Of a DNA stretch of 64,000 nt, positions 52,804 to 62,175 are shown piece by piece (position 1 is the stretch's first letter; every line of letters begins with the position of its first letter). This stretch comes from an uncultured Pseudomonadales bacterium (GTDB lineage: Bacteria > Pseudomonadota > Gammaproteobacteria > Pseudomonadales > Azotimanducaceae), in NCBI GenBank assembly GCA_958296295.1, contig OY282460.1, forward strand, positions 1,178,001 to 1,242,000, read 5' to 3'. A program made the position numbers and the translations under genes. The notes beneath the pieces were generated by a model, which had not been told where the DNA came from, did not search any database, and saw nothing but the letters and a program-made list of their open reading frames with translations.

Positions 52804-54270
52804 CTATGGGCTCGTTGATGCCGAGGCGAGCTGCACGGGAGAGTCCGCGTCCATGTGGCTGTTCAAATCGGCGATGTCGCGTTCGTCGAGCGTGCCGGCG
52901 GCCTCCTTGAGGCGCAGCAGGTTCAGCAGGTAGTCGTAGCGGGATTGCGCGTAGTCGTACTGCGACTGGAACAGTCGCCGCTGCGCCAGCAACACTTCGA
53001 CGATGTTGCGGGTGCCCACTTCGTAGCCGGTCTGGGTGGCCTGCAACGCCGCCTCGGCCGATTTGATCGCTTCGCCGCGGGCTTGCACGCGCACCACGTC
53101 CACTTTCACGGTGCGCAGCAAAGTGCGTACGGACTCGGCGACCATGAGCTCTTGCCGCAAGAGGCCATGCCGGGCCTGTTCGACCGCAAGCCGCGCCCGG
53201 CGCATGCCGGAATACTCCCGCAGTCCTTGAAACAGCGGGACGTTCACACTTATCGAATAATTCACGGAGGACGATCCGGGATCTTGGAAAACTTGGCCGT
53301 TGAAGGACGAAGAGCCGTCACCTCCGCCGTAGCTGACGGAGGCGGACACGGTGGGCAGCGGTGCCGAGAAGGCGGCTTTCAGTTGCCGCTCCGCCGCCTT
53401 CAGGCTTTCGCGCCTGGCGCGGACGAGGGCGTTGCTGGACATTGCCGCGGCCACCCACTCGGCCTCTTCCGTCGGTGACGGATCGACGATGGGCATGTCC
53501 TCGGCGACCCGGTCGATCTCGGTGTAAGGCTGTCCGGTTAGGGTGCGGAGCCCCTCGAAGGAGATGTCGCGGTTGCCCGCCGTTTGTATGCGCGCGACCA
53601 CCGAATTGTCGTACTCGGCCTTGGCCTCCAGCACGTCCATGATGGCCACCAATCCGACATCGAAGCGCTGCTGCACTTGTTCGAGTTGGCGCTGCACGGC
53701 CTGCTCGGCGGCGGTGGCGGACTCCAGCGCCGATTGGTTGCGCAGCACGCCCAGATAGGCTTCGGCCACGCGGATGATCAAGGCTTGCGAGGCCGCTTCA
53801 AGATCCCAATCCGCGCGCTCGGCAGACGCTTTTGCGCCGCGGTAGAGAAACCAATTGGGGATATTGAGCACGTCTTGCGCCAGGGACGCGCCCCAACTGT
53901 TGCGGCTGGTGTCCGTTGTCCGGCCGGCGGTGGGCACTTGCATCCCGCCGATTTCCGTCATGCCCGGTTCACGCACGGACCGGCCTTGGCTGCGGCTGGC
54001 GTTGGCGCTCACTCTCGGCAGGAAGGCGCCTCGCGCTTGGGCGACGCCCTCCCGCTGGTCGGCCGCGGAGGCGCGGGCGCCGGCCAGCACCGGATCGTTC
54101 CTCAGCGCTTCGGCGTAAATGTCCGCGATGTTGGTGGCGCCCGCCGGCGCCGCGACCAACGCGCTGGCCAGCAAAGGGCCCGCCGCTCGGCCGAGGCGCC
54201 GCGCGCCGGCGTGTCGGCGGCGACGCGGGCGTTCCGCGTGGATGGGAGAAGAGGAGTCACGGTTTCTCAT
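52804..54270 (-). CDS. tolC: TolC family outer-membrane channel
   Basis: The 488-aa protein has an N-terminal signal sequence (basic start, AGPLLASALVAAPAGA) and then the two TolC repeats of long helices: YAEALRNDPVLAGARASA and WGASLAQDVLNIPNWF in the first, YEVGTRNIVEVLLAQRRLF and YDYLLNLLRLKEAAGTL in the second. It forms the outer-membrane duct of type I secretion or multidrug efflux complexes. GGAAGGA precedes the ATG. The adjacent divergent yqiB - cpdA - parE - parC order is the gammaproteobacterial tolC neighbourhood. Confidence 0.92.
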   Translation of the reverse strand: MRNRDSSSPIHAERPRRRRHAGARRLGRAAGPLLASALVAAPAGATNIADIYAEALRNDPVLAGARASAADQREGVAQARGAFLPRVSANASRSQGRSVREPGMTEIGGMQVPTAGRTTDTSRNSWGASLAQDVLNIPNWFLYRGAKASAERADWDLEAASQALIIRVAEAYLGVLRNQSALESATAAEQAVQRQLEQVQQRFDVGLVAIMDVLEAKAEYDNSVVARIQTAGNRDISFEGLRTLTGQPYTEIDRVAEDMPIVDPSPTEEAEWVAAAMSSNALVRARRESLKAAERQLKAAFSAPLPTVSASVSYGGGDGSSSFNGQVFQDPGSSSVNYSISVNVPLFQGLREYSGMRRARLAVEQARHGLLRQELMVAESVRTLLRTVKVDVVRVQARGEAIKSAEAALQATQTGYEVGTRNIVEVLLAQRRLFQSQYDYAQSRYDYLLNLLRLKEAAGTLDERDIADLNSHMDADSPVQLASASTSP

Positions 54271-54461
54271 TGAATGTCCTTCCAGTGTTCGGCGGCGATT
54301 GCGCAGCCAAGATTGGCGGGTGCGCCAGCATCGGGACGCACGCCGGATTTAGTCTAGCAAAAGACCCGCGGGCGGCGAGCAGGCCCTCGGCGCGGTTTGT
54401 GGCGGGGCCCGCGCCGGCCGATCGTGCTGGGCGGATTTGGCCCGCCGCGTTCGAAAAGCGC

Positions 54462-54491
54462 TTCCTATGTCTACGCTCGACCGTTTAGAAT
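54462..54491 (+). promoter_or_regulatory. Possible promoter upstream of yqiB
   Basis: TTCCTA and TAGAAT are 18 bases apart, with TAGAAT ending 61 bases before the GTG start. It is a weak candidate. Confidence 0.3.
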
Positions 54492-54552
54492 CCGTTGCGG
54501 ATTCCAATGCGCCCCACGTTGTCGCGGGGCGGACAAGCCGCGGAGTGGGAGT

Positions 54553-55026
54553 GTGAGCGCACGGCGGCCCTACAACATCGACCTTGGCGCGCACCTCGCC
54601 GTGTGCGACAGCAACTATCTGCGTATCGTGCGCCTGCTTCCCGAACTCCAAGGCGAAGACTTGCGTACCTTCCATGTGGTGTTCCTGGCCGCCAACGGCT
54701 CGTTGCCTGCCGCCACTTTCGAGGTGATCGACCGCAATCGCTACACCTCGGTGGTGGCGCTCTCGCAGCACGCGCCGGGTCGCGGCTTCACCGGGGGACG
54801 CTTGGAAACCCGCATAAAGGTGCGCCTTTACCACGACGCCCGCTGCGCCGAGGTGATCGAGTTCCAAGGCGAGCGCCGGTTCAAGGCCGTGTACGCCTAC
54901 CCCAACGACAAGATGTGCCACCCGGACGAGAAGGCGCAGGTGAACCGCTTCCTCACCGACCTTCTGAACGTCTGCTTGACGCACGGCGTCGTGCGCGAAG
55001 AACCGGTCGTCGCGCTGGGCTCGTGA
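54553..55026 (+). CDS. yqiB: DUF1249 family protein YqiB
   Basis: The 157-aa protein matches the DUF1249 family found upstream of cpdA. It shows HLAVCDSNYLRIVRLLP, TFEVIDRNRYTSVVAL, VRLYHDARCAEVIEFQ and YAYPNDKMCHPDEKAQVNRF with the conserved Cys and His. Function is unknown. It begins at a GTG with GGAGTGGGAG just upstream. A small membrane-protein gene follows directly. Confidence 0.9.
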   Translation: MSARRPYNIDLGAHLAVCDSNYLRIVRLLPELQGEDLRTFHVVFLAANGSLPAATFEVIDRNRYTSVVALSQHAPGRGFTGGRLETRIKVRLYHDARCAEVIEFQGERRFKAVYAYPNDKMCHPDEKAQVNRFLTDLLNVCLTHGVVREEPVVALGS

Positions 55027-55028
55027 TC

Positions 55029-55310
55029 ATGCTCCCTAGTCCGAACGTTGACTTGGCCTCGCGGATACAAGAGACGTACCCAGACAACTACGAAGTCAAT
55101 GGCCACGACGGTGGTGGTGGCCGTTTGGACGGTCGGCTGCGCAATGTAGAGATACAGCTTGCAGAGATGAGAGCCAAAATCGATACGGAGCTAGGTCACT
55201 TCGCAACCAGGGACGAATTAAACAAAATGAAGGTGTGGGGCCTGAGTGGCGTATTCGGCGGCATGGCTATCGCCGCTGGCATTGCCTTGGCGGTGGCCCG
55301 CGTATTCTGA
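55029..55310 (+). CDS. Small tail-anchored membrane protein, unknown
   Basis: The 93-aa protein (an in-frame GTG at 55023 is an alternative start overlapping the yqiB stop) has a coiled stretch GRLRNVEIQLAEMRAKIDTE, then one C-terminal hydrophobic helix GLSGVFGGMAIAAGIALAVA. Codon and base usage are less GC-rich than in the neighbours (for example tacccagacaactacgaagtc), suggesting transfer. It occupies the place where nudF lies in E. coli between yqiB and cpdA. No family is confidently recognised; the layout resembles small phage or toxin-associated membrane proteins. Confidence 0.68.
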   Translation: MLPSPNVDLASRIQETYPDNYEVNGHDGGGGRLDGRLRNVEIQLAEMRAKIDTELGHFATRDELNKMKVWGLSGVFGGMAIAAGIALAVARVF

Positions 55311-55374
55311 GCGCGCTACAGATCGAGTCAGGGTGCTCAATCGGCTCGTGCGCCCGTCACCGCCCAATACGAAC

Positions 55375-55383
55375 TGCTAAGAT
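55375..55383 (+). promoter_or_regulatory. Extended -10 promoter, cpdA-parE-parC operon
   Basis: TGCTAAGAT lies about 119 bases before the cpdA start and is another case of the TGCTANNNT element. The leader also contains a CATGCC triplication near 55417-55430. Confidence 0.4.
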
Positions 55384-55501
55384 AGCGACGCGAGCACATG
55401 GATGAGCCACGCCCCATGCCCATGCCCATGCGAGGGACAGCGACTCGCGGCCGGCGCCTTGTCTTGGCGAGCCGAGCCGCCGGCAGCCGAGCCACCACCG
55501 A

Positions 55502-56269
55502 ATGAACGCGCTGCACATCCTGCAGGTGACGGACTGTCATCTCTTCGCCGAGCCGGGCGCCACCTTGCTCGGCGTGCGCGTGCGCGACAGCCTGGAGGCT
55601 GTGCTCCGAGCGGCGTGCGCCGAGCGAACGCCGGATGCGTTGCTCGCCACCGGCGATCTGGCGCAACGCCCGAGCGCCGCCACCTACGGGTTGTTCCTTG
55701 CAACCGTGCGGGAACATTTCGACGGGCCGCTGCTGTGCGTTCCCGGCAATCACGATCACGGCGCGCCGTTCGCCGCGGCGCTGCCAACGGAGGATCTTCG
55801 GCTTGGCGCTTGGCGGCTGCTTGCCGTGGACACGCACCAGGACGATGTGGTGGGCGGCACCGTCGCCCAACGCGAACTCGAACGGCTGGCCGCTGTGCTC
55901 GATGGCGACGGCCCGGCGCTTGTGGCCGGGCACCATTGCCCGGTGGCGACGGGTTGCCCGTGGCTGGACGAGCACCGCATCGACAATGGCGAGGCGCTGC
56001 TGGATCTCTTGGCCGCCGCCGAAGCGGGGGCCTACGTCTTCGGCCACATCCACCAGCCCTTCGAGCAAGCCCGAGGTGAAGGCCCGCCGCTCTACGGCAC
56101 GCCATCCACCTGCTTTCAGTTCGCGCAAGACGCGACCTTCGGCATCGACGACAAAAAACCCGGCTACCGCTGGCTGGTGTTGGACGCGCAAGGCGGAGTG
56201 CGAACCCGCGTCGAGCGGGTGACCGACTATCCCCTGCGCATCGACCTCACGGACCGAGACCGACCATGA
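55502..56269 (+). CDS. cpdA: 3',5'-cyclic AMP phosphodiesterase CpdA
   Basis: CpdA (255 aa) hydrolyses cAMP and uses a binuclear metal centre. The calcineurin-like motifs are all present: QVTDCHLF (D-x-H), LATGDLAQ (GDxxQ), VPGNHDHG (GNHD), GHHCPV and FGHIHQP (GHxH). It overlaps the parE start by four bases, which indicates translational coupling with topoisomerase IV. This order is conserved in gammaproteobacteria. Confidence 0.93.
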   Translation: MNALHILQVTDCHLFAEPGATLLGVRVRDSLEAVLRAACAERTPDALLATGDLAQRPSAATYGLFLATVREHFDGPLLCVPGNHDHGAPFAAALPTEDLRLGAWRLLAVDTHQDDVVGGTVAQRELERLAAVLDGDGPALVAGHHCPVATGCPWLDEHRIDNGEALLDLLAAAEAGAYVFGHIHQPFEQARGEGPPLYGTPSTCFQFAQDATFGIDDKKPGYRWLVLDAQGGVRTRVERVTDYPLRIDLTDRDRP

Positions 56270-58164
56270 GCAAAGGCTATTCCGCCGAATCCATCCAAGT
56301 GCTTTCCGGCTTGGAGCCCGTGCGCCGGCGCCCTGGCATGTACACGGACACCACGAATCCGAACCACCTGGTGCAGGAAGTGGTGGACAACAGCGTGGAC
56401 GAAGCGCTATCGGGCTTCGCCACCAACATCGACGTCACGCTAACCGCCGACGGCGCCTTGGAAGTGATCGACGACGGCCGCGGCATGCCGGTGGACGTAC
56501 ACCCGGAGCATGGCCTCACGGGCGTCGAGCTCATCCTCACCAAGCTCCACGCGGGCGGCAAGTTCGACCACCAGAACTACCGTTTCGCCGGTGGCTTGCA
56601 CGGCGTGGGCGTTTCCGTCGTGAACGCGCTCTCGAAGTGGCTGGTGGTCGAAGTGAAGAAGGACGGCCAAGTGCATGCCATGCGCTTCGAGAACGGCGAC
56701 CCGGTGACGCGGCTGCGCGCCGTGGCCGCGGTCGGGCGCCGGAACACCGGCACCACCATCCGGTTCCTGCCCGATCCCGCCTATTTCGACACCGCGCGCC
56801 TGGCCTTGCCCAAGCTGCGCCACCTGCTGCGCGCCAAGGCGGTGCTTTGTCCGGGACTGGCGTTGTCCCTCACCGTTGAAGAACAAGGCGGCCCGCCGCA
56901 AACGGAATCGTGGTGCTTCGAGGCCGGCTTGCCGGGCTATCTGGCCGAGGCGGTGGGCGATGGCGAACGGCTGCCGACGGCGCCGTTCCACCACCAGGCC
57001 CAAGGCAACAACGAAGCGGCCGAATGGGCGCTGCAATGGCTTCCCGATGGCGGCGAAACCGTCACCGAGAGCTATGTGAACCTCATCCCCACCCCGCTTG
57101 GCGGCACCCACGTTTCCGGCTTTCGCAGCGGCTTGGTGGACGCCCTGCGCGAGTATTGCGAGTTCCGCGACGTGCTGCCGCGGGGCCTCAAGATTTCCGG
57201 CGAGGACATTTGGCAGCAATGCGCCTACGTGCTCTCGGTGAAGCTCGCCGAACCGCAGTTCAGCGGCCAGACCAAAGAGCGCCTCTCCTCCCGGCAGAGC
57301 GGCGTGTTCGTGGCCGGCGTCGCCAAGGACGCCTTCAGCTTGTGGCTGAACGAGCATCCATCGGAAGGCGACCGCATCGCCGAACTCGCCATCGCCAACG
57401 CCCAGCGCCGGGCGCAGGCGGCGAAGAAGGTGGTGCGCAAAAAGGTGACCAGCGGTCCGGCGCTGCCCGGCAAGCTGGTGGACTGCGCCACCGGCGAACG
57501 CGAACGCAGCGAGCTGTTCCTCGTGGAAGGCGATTCCGCCGGAGGCTCAACCAAGGGCGCGCGGGATCGGGAGTTTCAAGCGTTGCTGCCGCTGCGGGGC
57601 AAAATCCTCAACACTTGGGAAGTCGATCCAACCCAAGTGCTCGGCTCTCAGGAGGTTCACGACATCGCCGTGGCCATCGGCGTTGATCCGGGCTCCGGCG
57701 ACCTCGGCGGCCTGCGCTACGGCAAGATCTGCATCCTCGCGGACGCCGATTCGGACGGCGCCCACATCGCGACGCTTTTGTGCGCCTTGTTCCTCATGCA
57801 CTTCAAGGCGCTAGTGCGGGCCGGACACGTCCATGTGGCGATGCCGCCCCTGTACCGCATCGACGTGGGCAAGGAGGTGTATTACGCCTTGGACGAAGCC
57901 GAGAAAGAAGGCTTGCTGGACCGCATCGCCGCGGAAGGCAAACGCGCCACGCCCTCGGTGCAGCGTTTCAAAGGCCTCGGCGAGATGAACCCGCTGCAGC
58001 TGCGCGAAACCACGATGGCGCCGGAGACGCGGCGGCTGGTGCAGCTGACGATGGAATCCGAACAGGACACCGTGCGCGTGATGGACATGATGCTCGCCAA
58101 GAAACGCGCCGCCGACCGGCGGGACTGGCTGGAGCGCAAGGGCGATCAGGCCATGGCCGCCTAG
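56266..58164 (+). CDS. parE: DNA topoisomerase IV subunit B
   Basis: ParE (632 aa) is the ATPase subunit of topoisomerase IV. It has the GHKL ATP site [25 protein letters not shown] and [15 protein letters not shown], and the TOPRIM domain with [30 protein letters not shown] and the closing [12 protein letters not shown]. Length matches the E. coli protein. It starts by overlapping cpdA by four bases and is followed 23 bases later by parC. Confidence 0.95.
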   Translation: MSKGYSAESIQVLSGLEPVRRRPGMYTDTTNPNHLVQEVVDNSVDEALSGFATNIDVTLTADGALEVIDDGRGMPVDVHPEHGLTGVELILTKLHAGGKFDHQNYRFAGGLHGVGVSVVNALSKWLVVEVKKDGQVHAMRFENGDPVTRLRAVAAVGRRNTGTTIRFLPDPAYFDTARLALPKLRHLLRAKAVLCPGLALSLTVEEQGGPPQTESWCFEAGLPGYLAEAVGDGERLPTAPFHHQAQGNNEAAEWALQWLPDGGETVTESYVNLIPTPLGGTHVSGFRSGLVDALREYCEFRDVLPRGLKISGEDIWQQCAYVLSVKLAEPQFSGQTKERLSSRQSGVFVAGVAKDAFSLWLNEHPSEGDRIAELAIANAQRRAQAAKKVVRKKVTSGPALPGKLVDCATGERERSELFLVEGDSAGGSTKGARDREFQALLPLRGKILNTWEVDPTQVLGSQEVHDIAVAIGVDPGSGDLGGLRYGKICILADADSDGAHIATLLCALFLMHFKALVRAGHVHVAMPPLYRIDVGKEVYYALDEAEKEGLLDRIAAEGKRATPSVQRFKGLGEMNPLQLRETTMAPETRRLVQLTMESEQDTVRVMDMMLAKKRAADRRDWLERKGDQAMAA

Positions 58165-58187
58165 CACCACGAGAGGAAGCCAAGGGA

Positions 58188-60470
58188 ATGGCGACGCGAG
58201 AGACCAACGGCGTGAGCACGAACGGCACCGGGCGGGGCGTGGTTCCGGACGACGGCGTGGAGCGCATGCCGCTCCACCAGTACACGGAGAAGGCGTACCT
58301 GGACTACTCCATGTACGTCATCGGCGAACGCGCCCTGCCGCATTTGGGCGACGGCTTGAAGCCGGTGCAGCGGCGCATCGTCTACGCGATGTCGCGGCTT
58401 GGCCTCAACGCCGCGGCGAAGTTCTCCAAATCCGCCCGCACCGTGGGCGAGGTGATCGGCAAGTTCCATCCGCACGGCGACGCCGCCTGCTACGAGGCGA
58501 TGGTGCTGATGGCGCAGCCGTTCTCCTTCCGCTATCCGCTGGTGGAGGGCCAGGGCAACTGGGGCGCCCCGGACGACCCGAAATCCTTCGCCGCCCAGCG
58601 TTACACGGAATCGCGCCTTTCCAATTACGCCGAATTGCTGCTTGCCGAGGTCGGCCGCGGCACCGTGGACTTCTCCCCGAACTTCGACGGCACCTTGCAG
58701 GAGCCGACTCTCCTGCCGGCCCGCCTGCCCATGGTGCTCTTGAACGGCAGCACCGGCATCGCCGTCGGCATGGCGACGGACTTGCCGCCGCACAACCTGC
58801 GCGAAGTGGCCAACGCCTGCGTCCATCTCATCGACCACCCGCACGCCACCACCCAAGAGCTGATGGCGCATGTGCCCGGGCCGGACTTCCCGGCCGACGC
58901 CACGGTGATAACGCCGCCGGCCGAGCTGCTGGAGGCGTACTCCACCGGCCGCGGGACAGTGCGCGCCCGCGCCCATTTCTCCAGGGAAAACGGCGACATC
59001 GTCGTCACGGGCCTGCCCCACCAGGTTTCCCCGGCACGAGTGCTGGAGCAGATCGGCGCCCAGATGCAAGCCAAGAAACTCCCCATGCTGGTGGACATCC
59101 GCGACGAATCCGACCACGAGAATCCCACCCGCCTGGTGCTGACGCCGCGCTCCAACCGCGTGGATGTGCGGCGCCTGATGAGTCATCTGTTCGCCACCAC
59201 GGACCTGGAGCGCAGCCACCGCTTGAACTTCAACGTGATCGGCCTAGACCGTCGGCCGAGAGTGCTGGGGCTGAAAGCGCTGCTCGGCGAATGGCTGCGC
59301 TTCCGCACGGACTGCGTGCGCCGCCGCATCGAGTTCCGCTTGGAGGCCATTGCCCGCCGCCTGCATCTGGTGGACGGCCTGCTCATCGCCTATCTCAACT
59401 TGGAGGAGGTGATCCGCATCGTTCGCGAGGAGGACGACGCCAAAGAGAAGCTCATGGCCGCGTTCGGCTTGAGCGACGAACAAGCCACGGCCATCCTGGA
59501 CTTGCGGCTGCGTCAACTCGCGCGGTTGGAAGAGCGGAAACTGAATGCCGAGAAGCGGGAACTCGCCGCCGAGCAAGCCGAGCTTTCGCGCGTTCTCTCT
59601 TCCGACGCGCGGATGCGGGATTTGATCAAGGAGGAGATTCGAGCCGATGCGGCGCGATACGGCGACGACCGCCGCACCGAGCTCGCCATCGTCGACGAGG
59701 CGCGGGCGTTCACCGAAACGGACCTGCTCTCCACCGAGCCGGTCACCGTCATTCTCTCGCGCAAGGGATGGGCGCGGGCCGCCAAGGGCCACGACATCGA
59801 CGCGGCGGAACTGGCCTACCGCGGCGACGACGGGCATCTGGCGGCGGTGCGCGGTCGCAACAACGATATTTGCGTGTTTTTCGATTCTGCCGGCCGCGCC
59901 TATGTGGTGCCGCCGCACACGCTGCCCTCGGCGCGCGGCCAAGGGGAACCGCTCACCGGGCGCTTGAAACCGCCCGACGGGGCGCGCTTTGTCGGCGTGT
60001 CGATGGGTGATGCGTCCGCGCGGCTCTTGGTGGCGTCCGATGTCGGCTACGGTTTCGCCACCACCCTGGGGGAGACGACCTCCAAGGGCCGCGCCGGCAA
60101 GGCCGTCCTGAACGTGCCGGCCGGGGCCGCCGCTTTGGCGCCTGTGGCCGTGCCCGCCGGCGCTTCGCACGTCGCCGTGGCCACCAGCCGCGGCCGGCTG
60201 GTCGTGTTCGCGCTCGCCCAGGTGCCGACGCTGGCGCGCGGCAAGGGCCAGAAGCTCGTCAACATACCACCCAAGGCGCTGCGCGAGGACGAGGAGCGTT
60301 TGGTGGCGCTAGCCGCGCTTGGGGAGAAAAACAAGCTCGTCGTGTACGCCGGCGCCCGCCACACCACTTTGCGCTTCCGCGACTTGGCCGGCTACTTGGG
60401 CGAGCGCGCGCAACGCGGGCGTCTGTTGCCCCGAGGTTTCCAGAGGGTGGACCGCTTGGCGGTCGTGTAA
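58188..60470 (+). CDS. parC: DNA topoisomerase IV subunit A
   Basis: ParC (760 aa) is the DNA-cleaving subunit. The N-terminal 5Y-CAP domain has [20 protein letters not shown] (diagnostic), [17 protein letters not shown] and the catalytic Tyr in [28 protein letters not shown] and the coiled region around [14 protein letters not shown] follow, then a shortened beta-pinwheel C-terminal domain. CAAGGGA lies before the ATG at 58188. The fluoroquinolone-determining region near SARTVGE is normal in form. Confidence 0.95.
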   Translation: MATRETNGVSTNGTGRGVVPDDGVERMPLHQYTEKAYLDYSMYVIGERALPHLGDGLKPVQRRIVYAMSRLGLNAAAKFSKSARTVGEVIGKFHPHGDAACYEAMVLMAQPFSFRYPLVEGQGNWGAPDDPKSFAAQRYTESRLSNYAELLLAEVGRGTVDFSPNFDGTLQEPTLLPARLPMVLLNGSTGIAVGMATDLPPHNLREVANACVHLIDHPHATTQELMAHVPGPDFPADATVITPPAELLEAYSTGRGTVRARAHFSRENGDIVVTGLPHQVSPARVLEQIGAQMQAKKLPMLVDIRDESDHENPTRLVLTPRSNRVDVRRLMSHLFATTDLERSHRLNFNVIGLDRRPRVLGLKALLGEWLRFRTDCVRRRIEFRLEAIARRLHLVDGLLIAYLNLEEVIRIVREEDDAKEKLMAAFGLSDEQATAILDLRLRQLARLEERKLNAEKRELAAEQAELSRVLSSDARMRDLIKEEIRADAARYGDDRRTELAIVDEARAFTETDLLSTEPVTVILSRKGWARAAKGHDIDAAELAYRGDDGHLAAVRGRNNDICVFFDSAGRAYVVPPHTLPSARGQGEPLTGRLKPPDGARFVGVSMGDASARLLVASDVGYGFATTLGETTSKGRAGKAVLNVPAGAAALAPVAVPAGASHVAVATSRGRLVVFALAQVPTLARGKGQKLVNIPPKALREDEERLVALAALGEKNKLVVYAGARHTTLRFRDLAGYLGERAQRGRLLPRGFQRVDRLAVV

Positions 60471-60512
60471 GACGATGCGCCTTTGGTGGCCGGTGACGAA
60501 GGCCGTAAGACC

Positions 60513-61208
60513 GTGACGGACGAAGCGCTGTCGCGGCAGTTCGAACAAGCCATGCGCGCGTCCTGCGAAGAGGCGGCCGAGTTGGGGTACTTGCCCAAGC
60601 GTTTCTTGGCCGGGCTGCAACGCGAGGGTGGGGTCGCCTACGCCAAGAAGCTCGTACACAGCCCGGTGTTGCAGTCCGGCTTACGGCGCCTCGCCGCCAT
60701 GCGGCGCCTCGACCTCTCCATAGAGCACTTGGTTGTGAGCGACCGTTTCCGCGGTTTGTTCACCAAGGCGGACGTCGAAGCGGCCCGTGGACGGCTGAAG
60801 TTGGCTATGGAGGGCGTCGAAACGGCCCCGGCGGACGACGGGGAAGACGCCCTTGAACCCGGCGCAGGCGCCTCTGTCGAGAAGCGAGGCGCCGCAACGC
60901 CCCCGCCGGACGAATGGGACAACGCCCTCGAACTCGCCGCCAGCGAATTAGGCGACGCGATGCGCCATTGGCGGGCTGCGGGGTTGCCCCCTCCGGTGGT
61001 CGGCTACGAGTTGACTGACGGCGCCGGCGAAGTGGTGGCCGAAGCGGAACTCGCGTGGCCGGCGGGCCGGGTGGCCGTGCTGATGCGAGATGGGGCGAGA
61101 TGCGCTCCACGTTTCGATCGCGCCGGTTGGGTGGCCCATATGGGCCGTGCGGCGAACATCGCCAATGTCGTGGGAGCGGCGCTGGTGCGGCCGTCAGGCT
61201 TGGCCTGA
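60513..61208 (+). CDS. Two-domain hypothetical protein
   Basis: The 231-aa protein joins two recognisable but uncharacterised parts. The N-terminal half (EELGY-like AAELGYLPKRFLAGLQREGG, LVHSPVLQSGLRRL, LSIEHLVV) resembles a small helical domain often fused to restriction or DNA-binding proteins. After a flexible acidic linker (about residues 105-135) the C-terminal part (PPPVVGYELTDGAGEVVAEAE, AAPRFDRAGWVAHMG) resembles a domain found at the ends of helicase-like proteins. A GTG at 60513 is preferred; TTG at 60483 is possible. It follows parC closely on the same strand. No function can be assigned. Confidence 0.65.
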   Translation: MTDEALSRQFEQAMRASCEEAAELGYLPKRFLAGLQREGGVAYAKKLVHSPVLQSGLRRLAAMRRLDLSIEHLVVSDRFRGLFTKADVEAARGRLKLAMEGVETAPADDGEDALEPGAGASVEKRGAATPPPDEWDNALELAASELGDAMRHWRAAGLPPPVVGYELTDGAGEVVAEAELAWPAGRVAVLMRDGARCAPRFDRAGWVAHMGRAANIANVVGAALVRPSGLA

Positions 61209-61230
61209 ACGGGCGCGACGGCCGCGAAAG

Positions 61231-61698
61231 TCAATCGCGCCGCACATAGTTGAGCGGCAATTCGGTGGTGTACTTGATGCGTTCCATGGCGAAACTCGTG
61301 CTGACGTCCGAGAGGTCCACCGCCCGGATGAGACGCTTGTAAAAGCCGTCGTAGGCCGTGATGTCCGGCACCACCACGCGCATGAGATAGTCGATCTCGC
61401 CGCTCATCCGGTAGAGCTCGATCACTTCGGGGAACGCCGACACCGCGGTGGCGAACGCGGCGAACCAACGCTCGTTGTGTTCCTTCGTGCGGATCGCGAC
61501 GAAGGCGTCCACGCCCACGTTCAACGCCTCGCGGTCTAAGAGGGCCACGCGCTTGGTGATGACCCCGGCCTTCTCCAACTGCTGCACGCGCCGCCAGCAC
61601 GGCGTCGTCGTGAGCCCTACCCGGCTGGCCACCTCCGCGGTGGAGAGCGTCGTGTCGTGTTGCGCCAAGCGCAGGATGTTGACGTCGATACGGTCCAT
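61231..61698 (-). CDS. Lrp/AsnC family transcriptional regulator
   Basis: The 155-aa regulator has an AsnC-type helix-turn-helix (DVNILRLAQHDTTLSTAEVA, CWRRVQQLEKAGVI) and the ligand-binding RAM domain (FPEVIELYRMSGEIDYLMRV). The ATG at 61698 has GGGAGGA before it. Lrp-like proteins sense amino acids and often repress their own gene; a palindrome over its -10 box supports that. The target genes are unknown. Confidence 0.9.
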   Translation of the reverse strand: MDRIDVNILRLAQHDTTLSTAEVASRVGLTTTPCWRRVQQLEKAGVITKRVALLDREALNVGVDAFVAIRTKEHNERWFAAFATAVSAFPEVIELYRMSGEIDYLMRVVVPDITAYDGFYKRLIRAVDLSDVSTSFAMERIKYTTELPLNYVRRD

Positions 61699-61723
61699 GC
61701 GTCGTTCCTCCCAGGCCCGAATG

Positions 61724-61741
61724 CGGTTGGCCACCCAACCG
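61724..61741. promoter_or_regulatory. Palindrome overlapping the lrp-family promoter
   Basis: CGGTTGG-CCAC-CCAACCG is a perfect 7-bp inverted repeat just upstream of the regulator start and touches its extended -10 box. It is a candidate self-regulation operator or a leader hairpin. Confidence 0.45.
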
Positions 61742-61746
61742 TAGCA
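61738..61746 (-). promoter_or_regulatory. Extended -10 promoter of the Lrp/AsnC-family gene
   Basis: The minus strand reads TGCTACGGT, with a leader of about 33 bases to the ATG at 61698. Confidence 0.45.
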
Positions 61747-61792
61747 CGCGGCAAGGCAAAGCGATTGCCTATTGGACCTTGTTTGACAGGTG

Positions 61793-61802
61793 TTTTGCAA
61801 AA
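61793..61802. promoter_or_regulatory. TTTTGCAAAA palindrome in the divergent intergenic region
   Basis: A perfect 10-bp AT-rich palindrome lies between the regulator gene and the divergent DUF6356 gene, in an otherwise AT-enriched stretch. It is a plausible regulator-binding site. Confidence 0.35.
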
Positions 61803-61861
61803 TGATTCCAAGACCGTGGAAGTATGTTTGATCGCGTCCTACGAAACCTTGGCGCAAAGAC

Positions 61862-62137
61862 ATGAAACGCCTGAGAGCGCATTTGGACGAAGTGGGGGAG
61901 ACTTACACGGAGCACATGGGCCACGCGGCCGGCTTTTCGTGGCTGTTGCTGGGCGCGGCTTGCGCCTGCGCGGTTCACGCCGTGGCGCCGTTTTTGTTTG
62001 TCCACACCGCGAGCGATCGCGTGGCCCGGCTGCAGGCGCGGATGGCTCGGCGCGCTCCTCAATCCGCGGCGCCAAGGGATTCCGTGCCAGGCGGCGCCCG
62101 GGCCGGCGAACCGCTCGGCCAACATTCCGCGCTGTAG
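61862..62137 (+). CDS. DUF6356 family small membrane protein
   Basis: The 91-aa protein has the family layout: VGETYTEHMGHAAGFSWLLL, a hydrophobic helix (about residues 23-45) with ACACAVHAVAPFLF, then a basic SDRVARLQARMARR tail. Function is unknown. It is divergent from the Lrp-family gene and may share its regulation. Confidence 0.78.
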   Translation: MKRLRAHLDEVGETYTEHMGHAAGFSWLLLGAACACAVHAVAPFLFVHTASDRVARLQARMARRAPQSAAPRDSVPGGARAGEPLGQHSAL

Positions 62138-62142
62138 AAACG

Positions 62143-62161
62143 GCGCGCCCGCCAGGGCGCG
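62143..62161. terminator. GCGCGCCC-GCCA-GGGCGCGC hairpin
   Basis: This stem-loop between convergent DUF6356 and amidase genes nearly repeats the element at 44293-44314, including the upstream TAGAA. No T tract follows. Confidence 0.38.
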
Positions 62162-62175
62162 CGGCGAACACAACG

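Noticed and set aside
54495..55022. Upstream extension of the small membrane protein frame
   Set aside because: It is an out-of-frame shadow of yqiB; the plausible protein begins at 55029 or 55023.
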